DNA from: Anderseniella sp963787895
GTDB lineage: Bacteria > Pseudomonadota > Alphaproteobacteria > Rhizobiales > Aestuariivirgaceae
Reading direction: 5' to 3'
Length of the DNA stretch: 64,000 bases
Assembly (NCBI GenBank): GCA_963787895.1
Contig: CAWBEX010000007.1
Coordinates: forward strand, 496,001-560,000
Shown here: in pieces, positions 17,751-26,470 of the stretch
How the letters are laid out: every line of letters starts with the position of its first letter
Numbering within the stretch: the first letter of the stretch is position 1
The notes under the pieces: model-generated
Seen by the model: the letters and a program-made list of their open reading frames with translations, nothing else
Told to the model about the DNA's origin: nothing
Databases searched by the model: none
Program-made: the position numbers and the translations under genes

Positions 17751-18595
17751 GCACCTGATTTGACTCGGCAGTTCATCACATCTTCAAGTGTACGCTTGAG
17801 TGCATCACGCGAAGGCTCGGCAGCTTTCAGAATGTCGCCGATGTGGAAAAAATCATGTGCCTGGAATTTTTCTAGCGCAGGTTCGAAGTAATAGTCGGGC
17901 GGAGCAATCTTGCGTTTCAGGACAGCAATCTGATGGAATGCAATCAGCATTCCGCCAATGCCCAGTTCCATGTTGCTGTGATGTTTGCGCTTGCTGGACG
18001 ATGGCCTGCCTGTCACGTCGATGGCGATGACTATGTCAGCGCGGGGCTTCAATATGTCGAACGGCACCGGGTTGACCACACCTCCATCCACCATCAGCAT
18101 CCCGTCGATGGTGGGTCCGCCAATGAGGCCGGGAATGGCAACTGATGCTGCCAGCGCTTGTCGCAGGGAGCCTGTGGAGAAAGTCTTTTCCGACATCGAC
18201 ATATAATCGGCGGCAACGATCAGGAGCGGGATGGACAGATCCTCAATCTTGTCCGGCACAGACTTTGGCATGGCAAAATTCACAATGGCATTGCCATCCA
18301 GCTGCAGTGATCCAAATCCCTTCATGTTGACGAAATCAAGTATCGACCCAGGTGTGCTTTTTGCCAGGTGACGCATCGTGTCCAGCCGGTTGGCAAGGCG
18401 CGAGCGGGCATGGTCTTCAATCTCGCTTGCTGTCATGCCGGACGCGTAGCCGGCTGCCACCAGCGATCCGGCGGAGCAGCCGGACATGATCGTGGGCTTG
18501 ATGCCCAGTTCATCGAAGGCATACAGCATTTCGATATGTGCAAGTCCGCGAGCGGCCCCGCCACCAAGTGCCAAACCTATCCTTGGATCACTCAT
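17747..18595 (-). CDS. Patatin-like phospholipase family protein
   Basis: A 282-residue serine acyl hydrolase. The oxyanion glycine loop is LGGGAARGLAHI, the nucleophile elbow is GCSAG and the catalytic aspartate is in VDGGVVNPVP, completing the Ser-Asp dyad of the patatin/NTE family. No signal peptide or membrane segment is visible, so it should act in the cytosol or at the membrane face. It is last in an operon after purD, the dehalogenase-like hydrolase and the phosphotransferase, three bases behind the latter. Lipid substrate unknown. Confidence 0.87.
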   Translation of the reverse strand: MSDPRIGLALGGGAARGLAHIEMLYAFDELGIKPTIMSGCSAGSLVAAGYASGMTASEIEDHARSRLANRLDTMRHLAKSTPGSILDFVNMKGFGSLQLDGNAIVNFAMPKSVPDKIEDLSIPLLIVAADYMSMSEKTFSTGSLRQALAASVAIPGLIGGPTIDGMLMVDGGVVNPVPFDILKPRADIVIAIDVTGRPSSSKRKHHSNMELGIGGMLIAFHQIAVLKRKIAPPDYYFEPALEKFQAHDFFHIGDILKAAEPSRDALKRTLEDVMNCRVKSGA

Positions 18596-18598
18596 TCG

Positions 18599-19681
18599 TC
18601 AGGCTCCCGCCCTTCTCGCATAGTCCCAGGCAACGTCCGCGATTGGTGATACAAGGTCGGCCATCTCGGCTGCGCGCGGATTGGCTGCTGTGCCATCGCG
18701 TACCCTCCCGACGATGCCCTGGAAGATGGCTGCGATCCGGAAGAAGTTGTAGGCCAGGTATGTGTCGAGGTTGGCAATGCCAGCAAGCCCGCGTGCCTCA
18801 CAGTATTGAGCCACATAGTCCTCCAGCTTGGGCAGGCCTTCCAGTGCTTCTTGGCCGATGAAAGAGCCGACCCCGGCGCCGGTTTCAGACGGCGGCATCT
18901 TCCACTGCATCAGATGGTAGGTGAAGTCGGCAATGGGATCGCCCAGTGTCGATAGTTCCCAGTCGAGCACTGCACAGATTTCAGGTGAGGTCGCATCGAC
19001 GATGCAGTTGTCAAGCCGGAAGTCGCCATGCACCAGCGACACCTGACTGGAAGTTGGAGAGGCATCTGGCAACCAGTCCATCAGCTTGTTCATTGCTTGA
19101 ATGGCTACGGTTTCCGAAGCTCTGTATTGTTCGGACCAGCGTTTGATTTGGCGCGCCACATATCCTTCAGCCCTGCCGAAGTCAGCAAGGCCTGCCTGCT
19201 CAACATTGATTGAGTGCAACCTGGCCATAAAGGAATTGAGTTCGCCAAAAATGGCGGCGCGTTCGTGCCCGGCTATGCCAGGCATGTGCGGCTCCCAGAA
19301 AACCCGGCCGGGGACAAAGTCCATGACATAAAACGCAGTGCCGATGATGCTGGCGTCCTCACAAAGAAGATGTGGTCTGGCGACCGGCAGGCCCAGCCTG
19401 TGCAGAGCTGCAATTACGCGGTACTCGCGATCTACCGCGTGGGCGGAAGGCAGCAATTTTCCCGGTGGCTTTCGGCGCAGCACGAAAGATGCACCTGGTG
19501 TGACAAGCCTATAGGTTGGGTTGGACTGACCACCTTTGAACTGTTCAACATTGAGCGGCCCGGCATAGCCGTCAATATGCTGCTCAAGGTAATTGTTGAG
19601 GGCTGCCTCGTTGAAGCGATGCGCCTTGCGCACTTCCCGCGTACCGGAAAACTCGGCCTGCCTGTCGATTGGTGTGCTCAC
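18599..19681 (-). CDS. Phosphotransferase family protein (ACAD10/11-type APH fold)
   Basis: A 360-residue kinase-like protein of the aminoglycoside phosphotransferase fold. The N-lobe has FKGGQSNPTYRL and FVLRRKPPGKLLPSAHAVDREYR. The catalytic loop is LVHGDFRLDNCI, and the metal-binding aspartate is in AVLDWELSTLGDP. This subtype is usually linked to acyl-CoA dehydrogenases (ACAD10/11) and acts on hydroxyacyl compounds in some systems; no such dehydrogenase is nearby. It overlaps the upstream hydrolase by four bases, so the two are translationally coupled. Confidence 0.85.
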   Translation of the reverse strand: MSTPIDRQAEFSGTREVRKAHRFNEAALNNYLEQHIDGYAGPLNVEQFKGGQSNPTYRLVTPGASFVLRRKPPGKLLPSAHAVDREYRVIAALHRLGLPVARPHLLCEDASIIGTAFYVMDFVPGRVFWEPHMPGIAGHERAAIFGELNSFMARLHSINVEQAGLADFGRAEGYVARQIKRWSEQYRASETVAIQAMNKLMDWLPDASPTSSQVSLVHGDFRLDNCIVDATSPEICAVLDWELSTLGDPIADFTYHLMQWKMPPSETGAGVGSFIGQEALEGLPKLEDYVAQYCEARGLAGIANLDTYLAYNFFRIAAIFQGIVGRVRDGTAANPRAAEMADLVSPIADVAWDYARRAGA

Positions 19682-20586
19682 TCCACGCGCTCTTTCAGAA
19701 ATTTCAGCATGGAACTGAGTGTTTCATCTGGCGCTTCCTCGGCGAGGAAATGACCACAGCTGATGCTGTGACCAGTAACATCGGTTGCCCATTCTTGCCA
19801 GACAGCAAGTGGTCCGGCACCGGATTTGTCTGGAATGCCCGCGTCGCCCCATAATGCCAGCATCGGGCAGGTGATCTTGCGGTCCTCTTCACATGCCGCC
19901 TGATCGTGCATCACATCGCAGGTTGCTCCGGCGCGGTAGTCACAGCACATGGCATGGATAACTGCAGGGTTGCGGATGGCTGCATGATAATCAGACAATG
20001 CCGCTTGGCTGAAGGCAGATGTATCCCGGTTTTTCGTCCACGATGCCAGCGTCCAGTCGAGGTAAAAATCCGGATTGGCACCTATCATCTGCTCGGGTAG
20101 CGGGTGTGGTTGGGCCAGAAAAGACCAGTGATAGACGTTCACCAATTCAGTTGGGCTGTTGATCGCTCTCCATTGTTCGATAGTCGGCACAATGTCGAGA
20201 GTGATCAGACTTGCCACTTCTGCCGGGTGATCCAATGCCATGCGGTAGGCTACGCGGCCGCCTCGATCATGGCCGCAAAGTCGAAACCTGTCATGGCCCA
20301 TTGCTTTCATCACTGCAATCAGGTCATTGCCCATGGCTCGCTTGGAGTAAGCGAGGTTTTCCTCGTCGTTGACAGGCTTTCCCGATCTGCCATAACCACG
20401 CAAGTCGGGGATGATCACGCTGAAATGCTCAGCCAGTTTACCGGCCACCCTGTGCCACATCGCACCAGTTTGCGGAAACCCGTGCACAAGCAGCAAGGCT
20501 GGCCCGGACCCGCCGCTGCGCACATGAATGCGTGTGCCGTCCCCTTCCACCATTCTTTCTGTAAAGCCAGGGAAGAGTTCGCTCAT
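19678..20586 (-). CDS. Alpha/beta hydrolase of the haloacetate (fluoroacetate) dehalogenase type
   Basis: A 302-residue alpha/beta hydrolase. The nucleophile is Asp107 in GHDRGGR rather than serine. Arg108 and Arg111 match the carboxylate-binding arginines of fluoroacetate dehalogenase. Asp131 lies 24 residues on in TLDIVPT, as in that enzyme. His153-Trp154 (YHWSFLAQP) and Tyr218 (CDYRAGAT) match the halide pocket, and His280 (CGHFLAEE) completes the triad. The residue set is that of enzymes hydrolysing haloacetates to glycolate, though many relatives have unproven activity. ATG 20586 is chosen because it has a GGGAGACAAG ribosome site and the ATGA overlap with purD; an upstream start at 20613 lies within purD. 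Confidence 0.85.
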   Translation of the reverse strand: MSELFPGFTERMVEGDGTRIHVRSGGSGPALLLVHGFPQTGAMWHRVAGKLAEHFSVIIPDLRGYGRSGKPVNDEENLAYSKRAMGNDLIAVMKAMGHDRFRLCGHDRGGRVAYRMALDHPAEVASLITLDIVPTIEQWRAINSPTELVNVYHWSFLAQPHPLPEQMIGANPDFYLDWTLASWTKNRDTSAFSQAALSDYHAAIRNPAVIHAMCCDYRAGATCDVMHDQAACEEDRKITCPMLALWGDAGIPDKSGAGPLAVWQEWATDVTGHSISCGHFLAEEAPDETLSSMLKFLKERVE

Positions 20587-21860
20587 CTTGTCTCCCGTTC
20601 GATGGCCCGCCATCCAATGTCACGGCGGCAGAAGCCTTCCGGCCAATCTATGACATCAACCGCCTTGTAGGCCAGCGCCTGCGCTTCGCTGACAGTCCTG
20701 CCGATGCCGGTGACATTCAGCACCCGCCCGCCGTTGGCGAGGATCCTGTCGCCATCGCGCCTTGTGCCCGCATGGAAAACCTGCACACCGTCCATGGCAG
20801 ATGCAATGTCCAGTCCTGAAATCACAGACCCCGTGTTAACGCTGCCTGGATAGCCGTCTGCGGCCATGACCACTGTCAACGCGACCCTGTCGTGCCAGCG
20901 CACCGACACCTTGTCGAGCGTACCGGCACACGCCGCCAGCATGATGGTGACAATGTCGTCCTTGAGCCGCATCATCAGCACCTGGCACTCCGGGTCACCA
21001 AAGCGCACATTGTACTCGATCAGCTGCGGGCCCCTGTCAGTGATCATCAGGCCGGCAAACAGCACGCCCTGAAATGGCGCGCCTTCTGCCGCCATGGCCG
21101 CCATTGTCGGGTTGATGATCTCGTCCATCACGCGTGCCGCCATGGCATCATTCACAACCGGGGCAGGCGAGTAGGCTCCCATGCCGCCTGTGTTGGGACC
21201 TGTGTCACCCTCGCCAACTCGCTTGTGGTCCTGTGCTGAACCGAAGGCAATAGCCCGGGTGCCGTCGCAAATGGCAAAGAACGAGGCTTCTTCGCCGTCG
21301 AGATATTCTTCTATTACAACTTCCGCACCGGCTGCCCCGAACCGGCCGGCAAAGATTTCCCTTACTGCGGCTTCCGCCTGCTCAGTGGTCATCGCAACGG
21401 TGACGCCCTTGCCGGCTGCCAGTCCGTCTGCCTTGACCACAATTGGTGCACCTTGCGCACGTAGGTAGGCAATCGCGTCGGCCTCGCCGGAAAAGCGCCC
21501 ATAGCTGCCGGTTGGGATATTGTACTTTGCACAAATGTCCTTGGTGAATCCTTTTGAACCTTCCAGTTGGGCTGCTTTTGCGCCAGGCCCAAATGTTTTG
21601 ATACCCGCTGCGCGCAACTGATCAGCAAGCCCCGCCACCAGCGGTGCCTCCGGTCCCACGATTACCAGCTCGACCTTGTTTGCCCTGCAGAACTGCGCGA
21701 CTGCCCCGCCATCCTCAACGTTCAGCTGCACAATCTCAGCGTTCTGCGCTATGCCAGCATTGCCAGGCGCGCAGTAAAGTGTATCCGCGAGCGGTGAGTT
21801 GGCGATAGCCCACGCCAGAGCGTGTTCACGCCCGCCCGATCCGATGAGAAGAATGTTCAT
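20583..21860 (-). CDS. purD: Phosphoribosylamine-glycine ligase (GAR synthetase)
   Basis: A 425-residue ATP-grasp enzyme of purine synthesis. It joins glycine to phosphoribosylamine. Motifs are MNILLIGSGGREHALAWA at the start, VIVGPEAPLVAGLAD, VKADGLAAGKGV, GPNTGGMGAYSPAP and IEYNVRFGDPECQ. ATG 21860 is chosen because homologues begin at MNIL; the frame stays open to 21911. It heads a four-gene minus-strand unit and is divergent from xseA. Confidence 0.95.
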   Translation of the reverse strand: MNILLIGSGGREHALAWAIANSPLADTLYCAPGNAGIAQNAEIVQLNVEDGGAVAQFCRANKVELVIVGPEAPLVAGLADQLRAAGIKTFGPGAKAAQLEGSKGFTKDICAKYNIPTGSYGRFSGEADAIAYLRAQGAPIVVKADGLAAGKGVTVAMTTEQAEAAVREIFAGRFGAAGAEVVIEEYLDGEEASFFAICDGTRAIAFGSAQDHKRVGEGDTGPNTGGMGAYSPAPVVNDAMAARVMDEIINPTMAAMAAEGAPFQGVLFAGLMITDRGPQLIEYNVRFGDPECQVLMMRLKDDIVTIMLAACAGTLDKVSVRWHDRVALTVVMAADGYPGSVNTGSVISGLDIASAMDGVQVFHAGTRRDGDRILANGGRVLNVTGIGRTVSEAQALAYKAVDVIDWPEGFCRRDIGWRAIERETR

Positions 21861-21934
21861 GGGGTAAAGCGCCTCCTTGCTTTCAGGAGTGTATTTGGCA
21901 TCCAATGGCATGGATTGAAAGGATTCTTGCGCTC

Positions 21935-23416
21935 ATGTCCACTGAATGGCCGCCATCAGGGTTTGACCCGGATACTGGTGAAATTTTGGATGATGTCACG
22001 TCCGCATCCAATGTGGCCGAATTTTCGGTGTCCGAGATTTCCAATGCGCTGAAGCGCACGCTGGAAGACACATTTGGTCATGTCCGGGTTCGCGGCGAGC
22101 TTGGGCGTGTTTCGCGGCCGGGATCTGGTCACGTATATCTTGACCTGAAAGACGACCGTGCGGTCATATCCGGCGTGATCTGGAAGGGCGCTGCCGGGCG
22201 GTTGAAAATTCAGCCGGAACAGGGCCTCGAGGTGATTGTAACCGGGCGCATAACGACCTTTCCAGGACAATCGAAATACCAGATCGTCATTGAAACCATG
22301 GAGCCTGCGGGCGCAGGCGCGCTCATGGCGTTGCTGGAAGAGCGCCGCAAGAAGCTGTCTGCTGAGGGCTTGTTTGATGAAGATCGCAAAACGGAACTGC
22401 CATACCTGCCCAAGGTGATTGGCGTGGTAACGTCACCCACCGGCGCAGTCATTAGGGACATCCTGCACCGCCTGTCAGACCGCTTTCCCCGCCATGTGCT
22501 GGTGTGGCCGGTCAGGGTGCAGGGTGAGTCGAGTGCAGCAGAAGTTGCCGCTGGCATCAGGGGTTTCAACGCTCTTGAGCAGGGCGGGGCAATTCCGCGG
22601 CCGGACCTGATCATCGTGGCGCGAGGTGGCGGCAGCCTGGAGGACCTTTGGGGGTTCAACGAGGAAGTGGTGGTGCGCGCTGCAGCCGACAGCGCCATTC
22701 CGCTGATTTCAGCAGTAGGTCACGAAACTGACTGGACACTGCTGGACCATGCCGCTGACTGGCGTGCTCCGACCCCCACCGCAGCGGCGGAGCGGGCTGT
22801 GCCGGTACGTTCGGAGCTGGAGGCCTATGTCGCAGATATGGGCGCGCGCCAGCACAGGGCGGTGAGCCGGGCCATGGATGAACGCCGGACCCGGGTGACA
22901 GCTGCGGGCAGGGGATTGCCACGCCCTGACGATCTGTTGGCGTTGGCGCGGCAGCGGTTCGATACGGCATCTGGCAGGTTGACGCAGGCGCTGCGCACCG
23001 GCACCACCAACAGCCGTGGCCGGTTTGACCGGGTAGCATCCCGCCTCAGCGTGCGTCCTATGCAACAGCAGATCATGCGTGACCGCGACACAATCATCAG
23101 GTTGTCGCGCCAGGCCATGCGGGGTCTCGATACGCAAATGGAACGGCGCCGGCACAGGCTGGACGCCCAGATCAAGTTGCTCTCTGCATTTTCCTATCAC
23201 TCTGTTCTCGATCGCGGTTTTGCTCTGGTGCGTGACGGGGATGGCCAACCGCTGCGTTCAGTTGCGGCAACCAGCCCTGGCATGGGTGTCAGCATCGAAT
23301 TTGCCGATGGCCGAACGGAAGCGGTGATTGGCGTGAAGGGCACCAGGAAGCCGGCAGCGACAGGAAAACCGGAGGTTTCGCCAAAACCGGGCAGTGGGCA
23401 AGGCAACCTGTTTTGA
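21935..23416 (+). CDS. xseA: Exodeoxyribonuclease VII large subunit
   Basis: A 493-residue nuclease subunit. The N-terminal OB domain (EFSVSEISNALKRTLE, VRVRGELGRVS, GHVYLDLKDD) is followed by the catalytic domain with VIGVVTSPTGAVIRDI, RGGGSLEDLWGFNEE and ISAVGHETDWTLLD, then a long helical region and a basic C-terminal tail. It degrades single-stranded DNA together with XseB, which is not in this window. ATG 21935 fits the usual N-terminus; 21905 is an in-frame alternative. Tail-to-tail with the Lrp gene. Confidence 0.93.
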   Translation: MSTEWPPSGFDPDTGEILDDVTSASNVAEFSVSEISNALKRTLEDTFGHVRVRGELGRVSRPGSGHVYLDLKDDRAVISGVIWKGAAGRLKIQPEQGLEVIVTGRITTFPGQSKYQIVIETMEPAGAGALMALLEERRKKLSAEGLFDEDRKTELPYLPKVIGVVTSPTGAVIRDILHRLSDRFPRHVLVWPVRVQGESSAAEVAAGIRGFNALEQGGAIPRPDLIIVARGGGSLEDLWGFNEEVVVRAAADSAIPLISAVGHETDWTLLDHAADWRAPTPTAAAERAVPVRSELEAYVADMGARQHRAVSRAMDERRTRVTAAGRGLPRPDDLLALARQRFDTASGRLTQALRTGTTNSRGRFDRVASRLSVRPMQQQIMRDRDTIIRLSRQAMRGLDTQMERRRHRLDAQIKLLSAFSYHSVLDRGFALVRDGDGQPLRSVAATSPGMGVSIEFADGRTEAVIGVKGTRKPAATGKPEVSPKPGSGQGNLF

Positions 23417-23434
23417 AAGTTGCCGCCGCACATT

Positions 23435-23911
23435 TCAATCACGTTTGTGCATTTGAATGAGGCTGCTGTCCTTTACCGTTTCCATGACCGCGAACGATTG
23501 GGTCTGCATGACGCCCGGCAACTTGCTGATGCATTCTCCAAGCAGGTCCCGGTAATGCGCGATGTCCCTCGTGCGGATCTTCAATAGATAGTCGAAAGAC
23601 CCCGCGATCATCATGCAACTCTGGATCTCCGGTATTTTCCGTACAGCCTTGTTGAACTCGTCAAGCGAGTTGTCGCTGGTCTTGGTGAGGTTGATCTGAA
23701 CGATAGTGACATGCTTCATCTCCACTGCCGTGGGGTCCAGAACTGCCTGATAGGCTCTGATTACGCCCTCGCGTTCGAGCCGCCGTACGCGCTCCGAGCA
23801 TGGTGTCTTTGTCAGATGAACACGTTCCGCCAGATCAACGATTGAGAGCCTGCCATTGGCTTGAAGCTCGTCGAGGATGCGCCGGTCAATATTGTCGAAA
23901 TTCCTCTTCAT
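23435..23911 (-). CDS. Lrp/AsnC family transcriptional regulator
   Basis: A 158-residue regulator with an N-terminal winged helix-turn-helix (DNIDRRILDELQANGRLSIVDLAERVHLTKTPCSERVRRLE) and a C-terminal RAM domain for amino-acid sensing and octamer assembly (MIAGSFDYLLKIRTRD). The TKTPCSERVRRLE recognition helix is close to that of PutR/BkdR-like members. It is divergent from the universal stress protein and AGCS symporter genes, so control of that amino-acid transporter is a reasonable guess. Confidence 0.88.
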   Translation of the reverse strand: MKRNFDNIDRRILDELQANGRLSIVDLAERVHLTKTPCSERVRRLEREGVIRAYQAVLDPTAVEMKHVTIVQINLTKTSDNSLDEFNKAVRKIPEIQSCMMIAGSFDYLLKIRTRDIAHYRDLLGECISKLPGVMQTQSFAVMETVKDSSLIQMHKRD

Positions 23912-24132
23912 TCAGGCTTATTTCCTAAATATGGCTGTAGTTTGGGAATTATCACTGCATTATGGCTGACAAAAGTCACATATTCCAGTCTTTTCGTCTA
24001 ATAATGTTTGTGGGGAGATATTGAAACATATGTTTGTTCCTGCGCCCTGGTCCGGTTCACTATCAACAGGTGGTGAGGCCTGGTCTCCCCGGAAATCAAA
24101 ACATGCGTTGGAAACAGACTGGAGGAAACACA

Positions 24133-24570
24133 ATGACAACAACCCTTGTGATTGGCCTTGACGGTCATGGGTCGGGCGAGCGTGCTCTGACCCACGCCAA
24201 GCAGTTGGCTAAACTGATCGGGGACTGCGAATTGCTGGTGGCCTACATTGTTGAGTGGTCACCCTTTTCTTTTCAAACACCTGAAGAGAATGCCGAACGT
24301 CACAAACGTCGCGAAGAAGAGATTGCCACTGCCACGCAGCGAGTGGTTGATCCCGCTGTTGCGGCGCTGAAAAAGGCAGGCATCAAGGCAAGCGGGATGG
24401 TTCGCCACGGTGACGTGGCAACGGCCCTGAATGCGATAGCTGAGGAAAAGGGGGCGGCGCAGATCATTGTGAGTCGTTCTTCTGAGGGCGGCTTCGCACA
24501 GCGCATCTTTGGCAGCTCAACAGCTAATCTGGTTATGAGTGCCACCGTGCCCGTAACTGTCGTTGCGTGA
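24133..24570 (+). CDS. Universal stress protein (UspA family)
   Basis: A 145-residue UspA-domain protein. It begins TTTLVIGLDGHGSGERALTHA and ends ISRSSEGGFAQRIFGSSTANLVMSA in the way of nucleotide-binding Usp proteins; the G-2x-G-9x-G(S/T) loop appears as GGFAQRIFGSST. GGAGG at 24121 lies about 8 bases before ATG 24133, which decides the start over the longer open frame. It sits 13 bp upstream of an AGCS amino-acid symporter, so the pair is probably one transcript; Usp domains often attend transporters. Confidence 0.88.
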   Translation: MTTTLVIGLDGHGSGERALTHAKQLAKLIGDCELLVAYIVEWSPFSFQTPEENAERHKRREEEIATATQRVVDPAVAALKKAGIKASGMVRHGDVATALNAIAEEKGAAQIIVSRSSEGGFAQRIFGSSTANLVMSATVPVTVVA

Positions 24571-24583
24571 GGGGATACACAAC

Positions 24584-26137
24584 ATGAAATTTATCAAATC
24601 GGCAGTCCTGCCGTTTACCGCCGCCGTAGCAATGGCTGCGCCGGCTCATGCTCAGGAAGCGATGACCATTGACCAGAAGGTCAATGAAATGTTCGCAACC
24701 TTGACTGGTCCATTTGTGAATCTGATCTTTGCACCACTTCCGGGAACCAGCTTTCCCTGGATCGTGATGTGGCTGGTTGTTGCCGCAACGATCTTCACGG
24801 TTTACTTCGGGTTTGTGCAGTTGCGCTATTTCGCGCATTCCATCCGTCTCGTGAAGGGCGACTATTCCGACCCAAACGATGCAGGTGAGGTAAGTCACTT
24901 TCAGGCGCTTGCTACTGCCTTGTCCGGTACTGTGGGCCTTGGCAATATCGCTGGCGTGGCGGTTGCCGTCGGTATCGGCGGGCCGGGTGCAACATTCTGG
25001 ATGATCGTTGCCGGATTGATGGGCATGGCCTCCAAATTCACCGAATGTACCCTTGGTGTGAAATACCGCAACGAATATGCTGACGGCACCGTATCCGGTG
25101 GTCCGATGTATTACCTTTCGAAGGGTTTTGCCGAAAAGGGGCTGCCCGGTGGCAAGGTTCTCGCGGTACTGTTCTCCATATTCTGCATTCTGGGTGCTCT
25201 GGGTGGTGGAAACATGTTCCAGGCCAACCAGGCGCACGCACAGATTTCAGGTATCCTGGGCGATTATCCCGGCTGGATCACTGGCCTGGTCTTCGCAGCA
25301 GTTGTGTTCGCTGTTATCGTTGGCGGCATCAAGTCCATCGCACGGGTAACCGAGAAGGTCGTCCCCTTCATGGGCATCCTCTACGTAGGAGCTGCGCTGA
25401 TCATTCTGCTCGTCAACATCGACAAGATTGGTTGGGCGTTCGGACAGATCATCGATGGTGCGTTCACAGGTCTCGGCGTAGCCGGTGGTCTGGTCGGCGC
25501 GTTGATCCAGGGTTTCAAGCGGGCTGCCTTCTCGAACGAAGCAGGCGTTGGCTCTGCAGCAATCGCGCACTCTGCGGTGAGAACCAAGGAACCCATCACT
25601 GAGGGTTTTGTGTCATTGCTGGAGCCATTCATTGACACAGTGGTTATCTGCACCATGACTGCTCTGGTAATAACCATATCCGGTCAGTTGATCATGGACC
25701 CTGCAAGCGGCCAGTTTGTTCTCAATGAGGCCGGCACAGCAATCAAGACTGTCGGTGATACTTCGGGCGTCAGCCTGACGTCGGCAGCTTTTGCTTCAGG
25801 CATCAGCTGGTTCCCGTATGTTCTGGCAGTGGCTGTAATCCTGTTCGCCTTCTCGACCATGATCTCATGGTCATACTACGGTCTGAAGGCGTGGACCTAC
25901 CTGTTTGGCGAAGGCAAGACCACTGAGCTGGTTTTCAAGATCATATTTTGCGTGTTCGTGGTCATTGGCGCGGCCGCAAATCTTGGACCAGTGATTGACT
26001 TCTCCGACGCGGCGATCTTTGCCATGGCGGTGGTCAACATCATTGGCCTCTACTTCCTGATGAGTGTCGTGAAGCGGGAGTACAAGTCCTACACTTCCAG
26101 GCTTGCTGCTGGTGAAATCAAGAAGTTCAAGCATTAG
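24584..26137 (+). CDS. Sodium:alanine/glycine symporter (AGCS family)
   Basis: A 517-residue membrane protein with a leader-like first segment (MKFIKSAVLPFTAAVAMAAPAHA) and about 11 further helices. The AGCS signatures are LSGTVGLGNIAGVAVAV, GPGATFWM, GGPMYYLSKGFAEKG and AFSNEAGVGSAAIAHSAV. It takes up alanine or glycine with Na+. Start ATG 24584 has GAGGGGA upstream. A strong intrinsic terminator follows at 26146-26180. The divergent Lrp gene is a likely regulator. Confidence 0.9.
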   Translation: MKFIKSAVLPFTAAVAMAAPAHAQEAMTIDQKVNEMFATLTGPFVNLIFAPLPGTSFPWIVMWLVVAATIFTVYFGFVQLRYFAHSIRLVKGDYSDPNDAGEVSHFQALATALSGTVGLGNIAGVAVAVGIGGPGATFWMIVAGLMGMASKFTECTLGVKYRNEYADGTVSGGPMYYLSKGFAEKGLPGGKVLAVLFSIFCILGALGGGNMFQANQAHAQISGILGDYPGWITGLVFAAVVFAVIVGGIKSIARVTEKVVPFMGILYVGAALIILLVNIDKIGWAFGQIIDGAFTGLGVAGGLVGALIQGFKRAAFSNEAGVGSAAIAHSAVRTKEPITEGFVSLLEPFIDTVVICTMTALVITISGQLIMDPASGQFVLNEAGTAIKTVGDTSGVSLTSAAFASGISWFPYVLAVAVILFAFSTMISWSYYGLKAWTYLFGEGKTTELVFKIIFCVFVVIGAAANLGPVIDFSDAAIFAMAVVNIIGLYFLMSVVKREYKSYTSRLAAGEIKKFKH

Positions 26138-26145
26138 TCACAGCG

Positions 26146-26180
26146 GGGAGACGTTCGACTGGACGTCTCCCTGTCTTTTT
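26146..26180 (+). terminator. Intrinsic terminator after the AGCS symporter gene
   Basis: A perfect 9-bp stem (GGGAGACGT / ACGTCTCCC) with an 8-base loop is followed by TGTCTTTTT. It begins 8 bases after the symporter stop, so it ends the usp-symporter transcript. This is the clearest rho-independent terminator in the window. Confidence 0.88.
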
Positions 26181-26242
26181 GAGCAGACACACGCTCGTCA
26201 TGCCTCTTCTCAAGAGTGTTTCCAGCTTGTAAAGTAACTGCC

Positions 26243-26470
26243 ATGAATTTCGAACCATCATTTGCCGGCACTCAGGAAGCCAAGGTACGCTATCTGGATG
26301 CAGATTTTCAGGTACTACGCCATGGCGACTATGTGCGTTGTGCCGTCACGGGCCAGGCAATACGCCTGGATGATTTGCGCTACTGGTCAGTTGAGCATCA
26401 GGAGCCATACATCTCCGCCGAAATCGCGATGAAGCGCTACATTGAACGTGCAGACGGTGTTGGTACCTAG
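26243..26470 (+). CDS. DUF2093 domain-containing protein
   Basis: A 75-residue protein of the DUF2093 family, known almost only from alphaproteobacteria. The core is AKVRYLDADFQVLRHGDYVRCAVTGQAIRLDDLRYWSVEHQEPY; the single Cys and the YWSVE..EPY block are typical. Function unknown. ATG 26243 is preferred over a start at 26216. Its stop overlaps the stop of the convergent GCS2 ligase gene by four bases. Confidence 0.8.
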   Translation: MNFEPSFAGTQEAKVRYLDADFQVLRHGDYVRCAVTGQAIRLDDLRYWSVEHQEPYISAEIAMKRYIERADGVGT

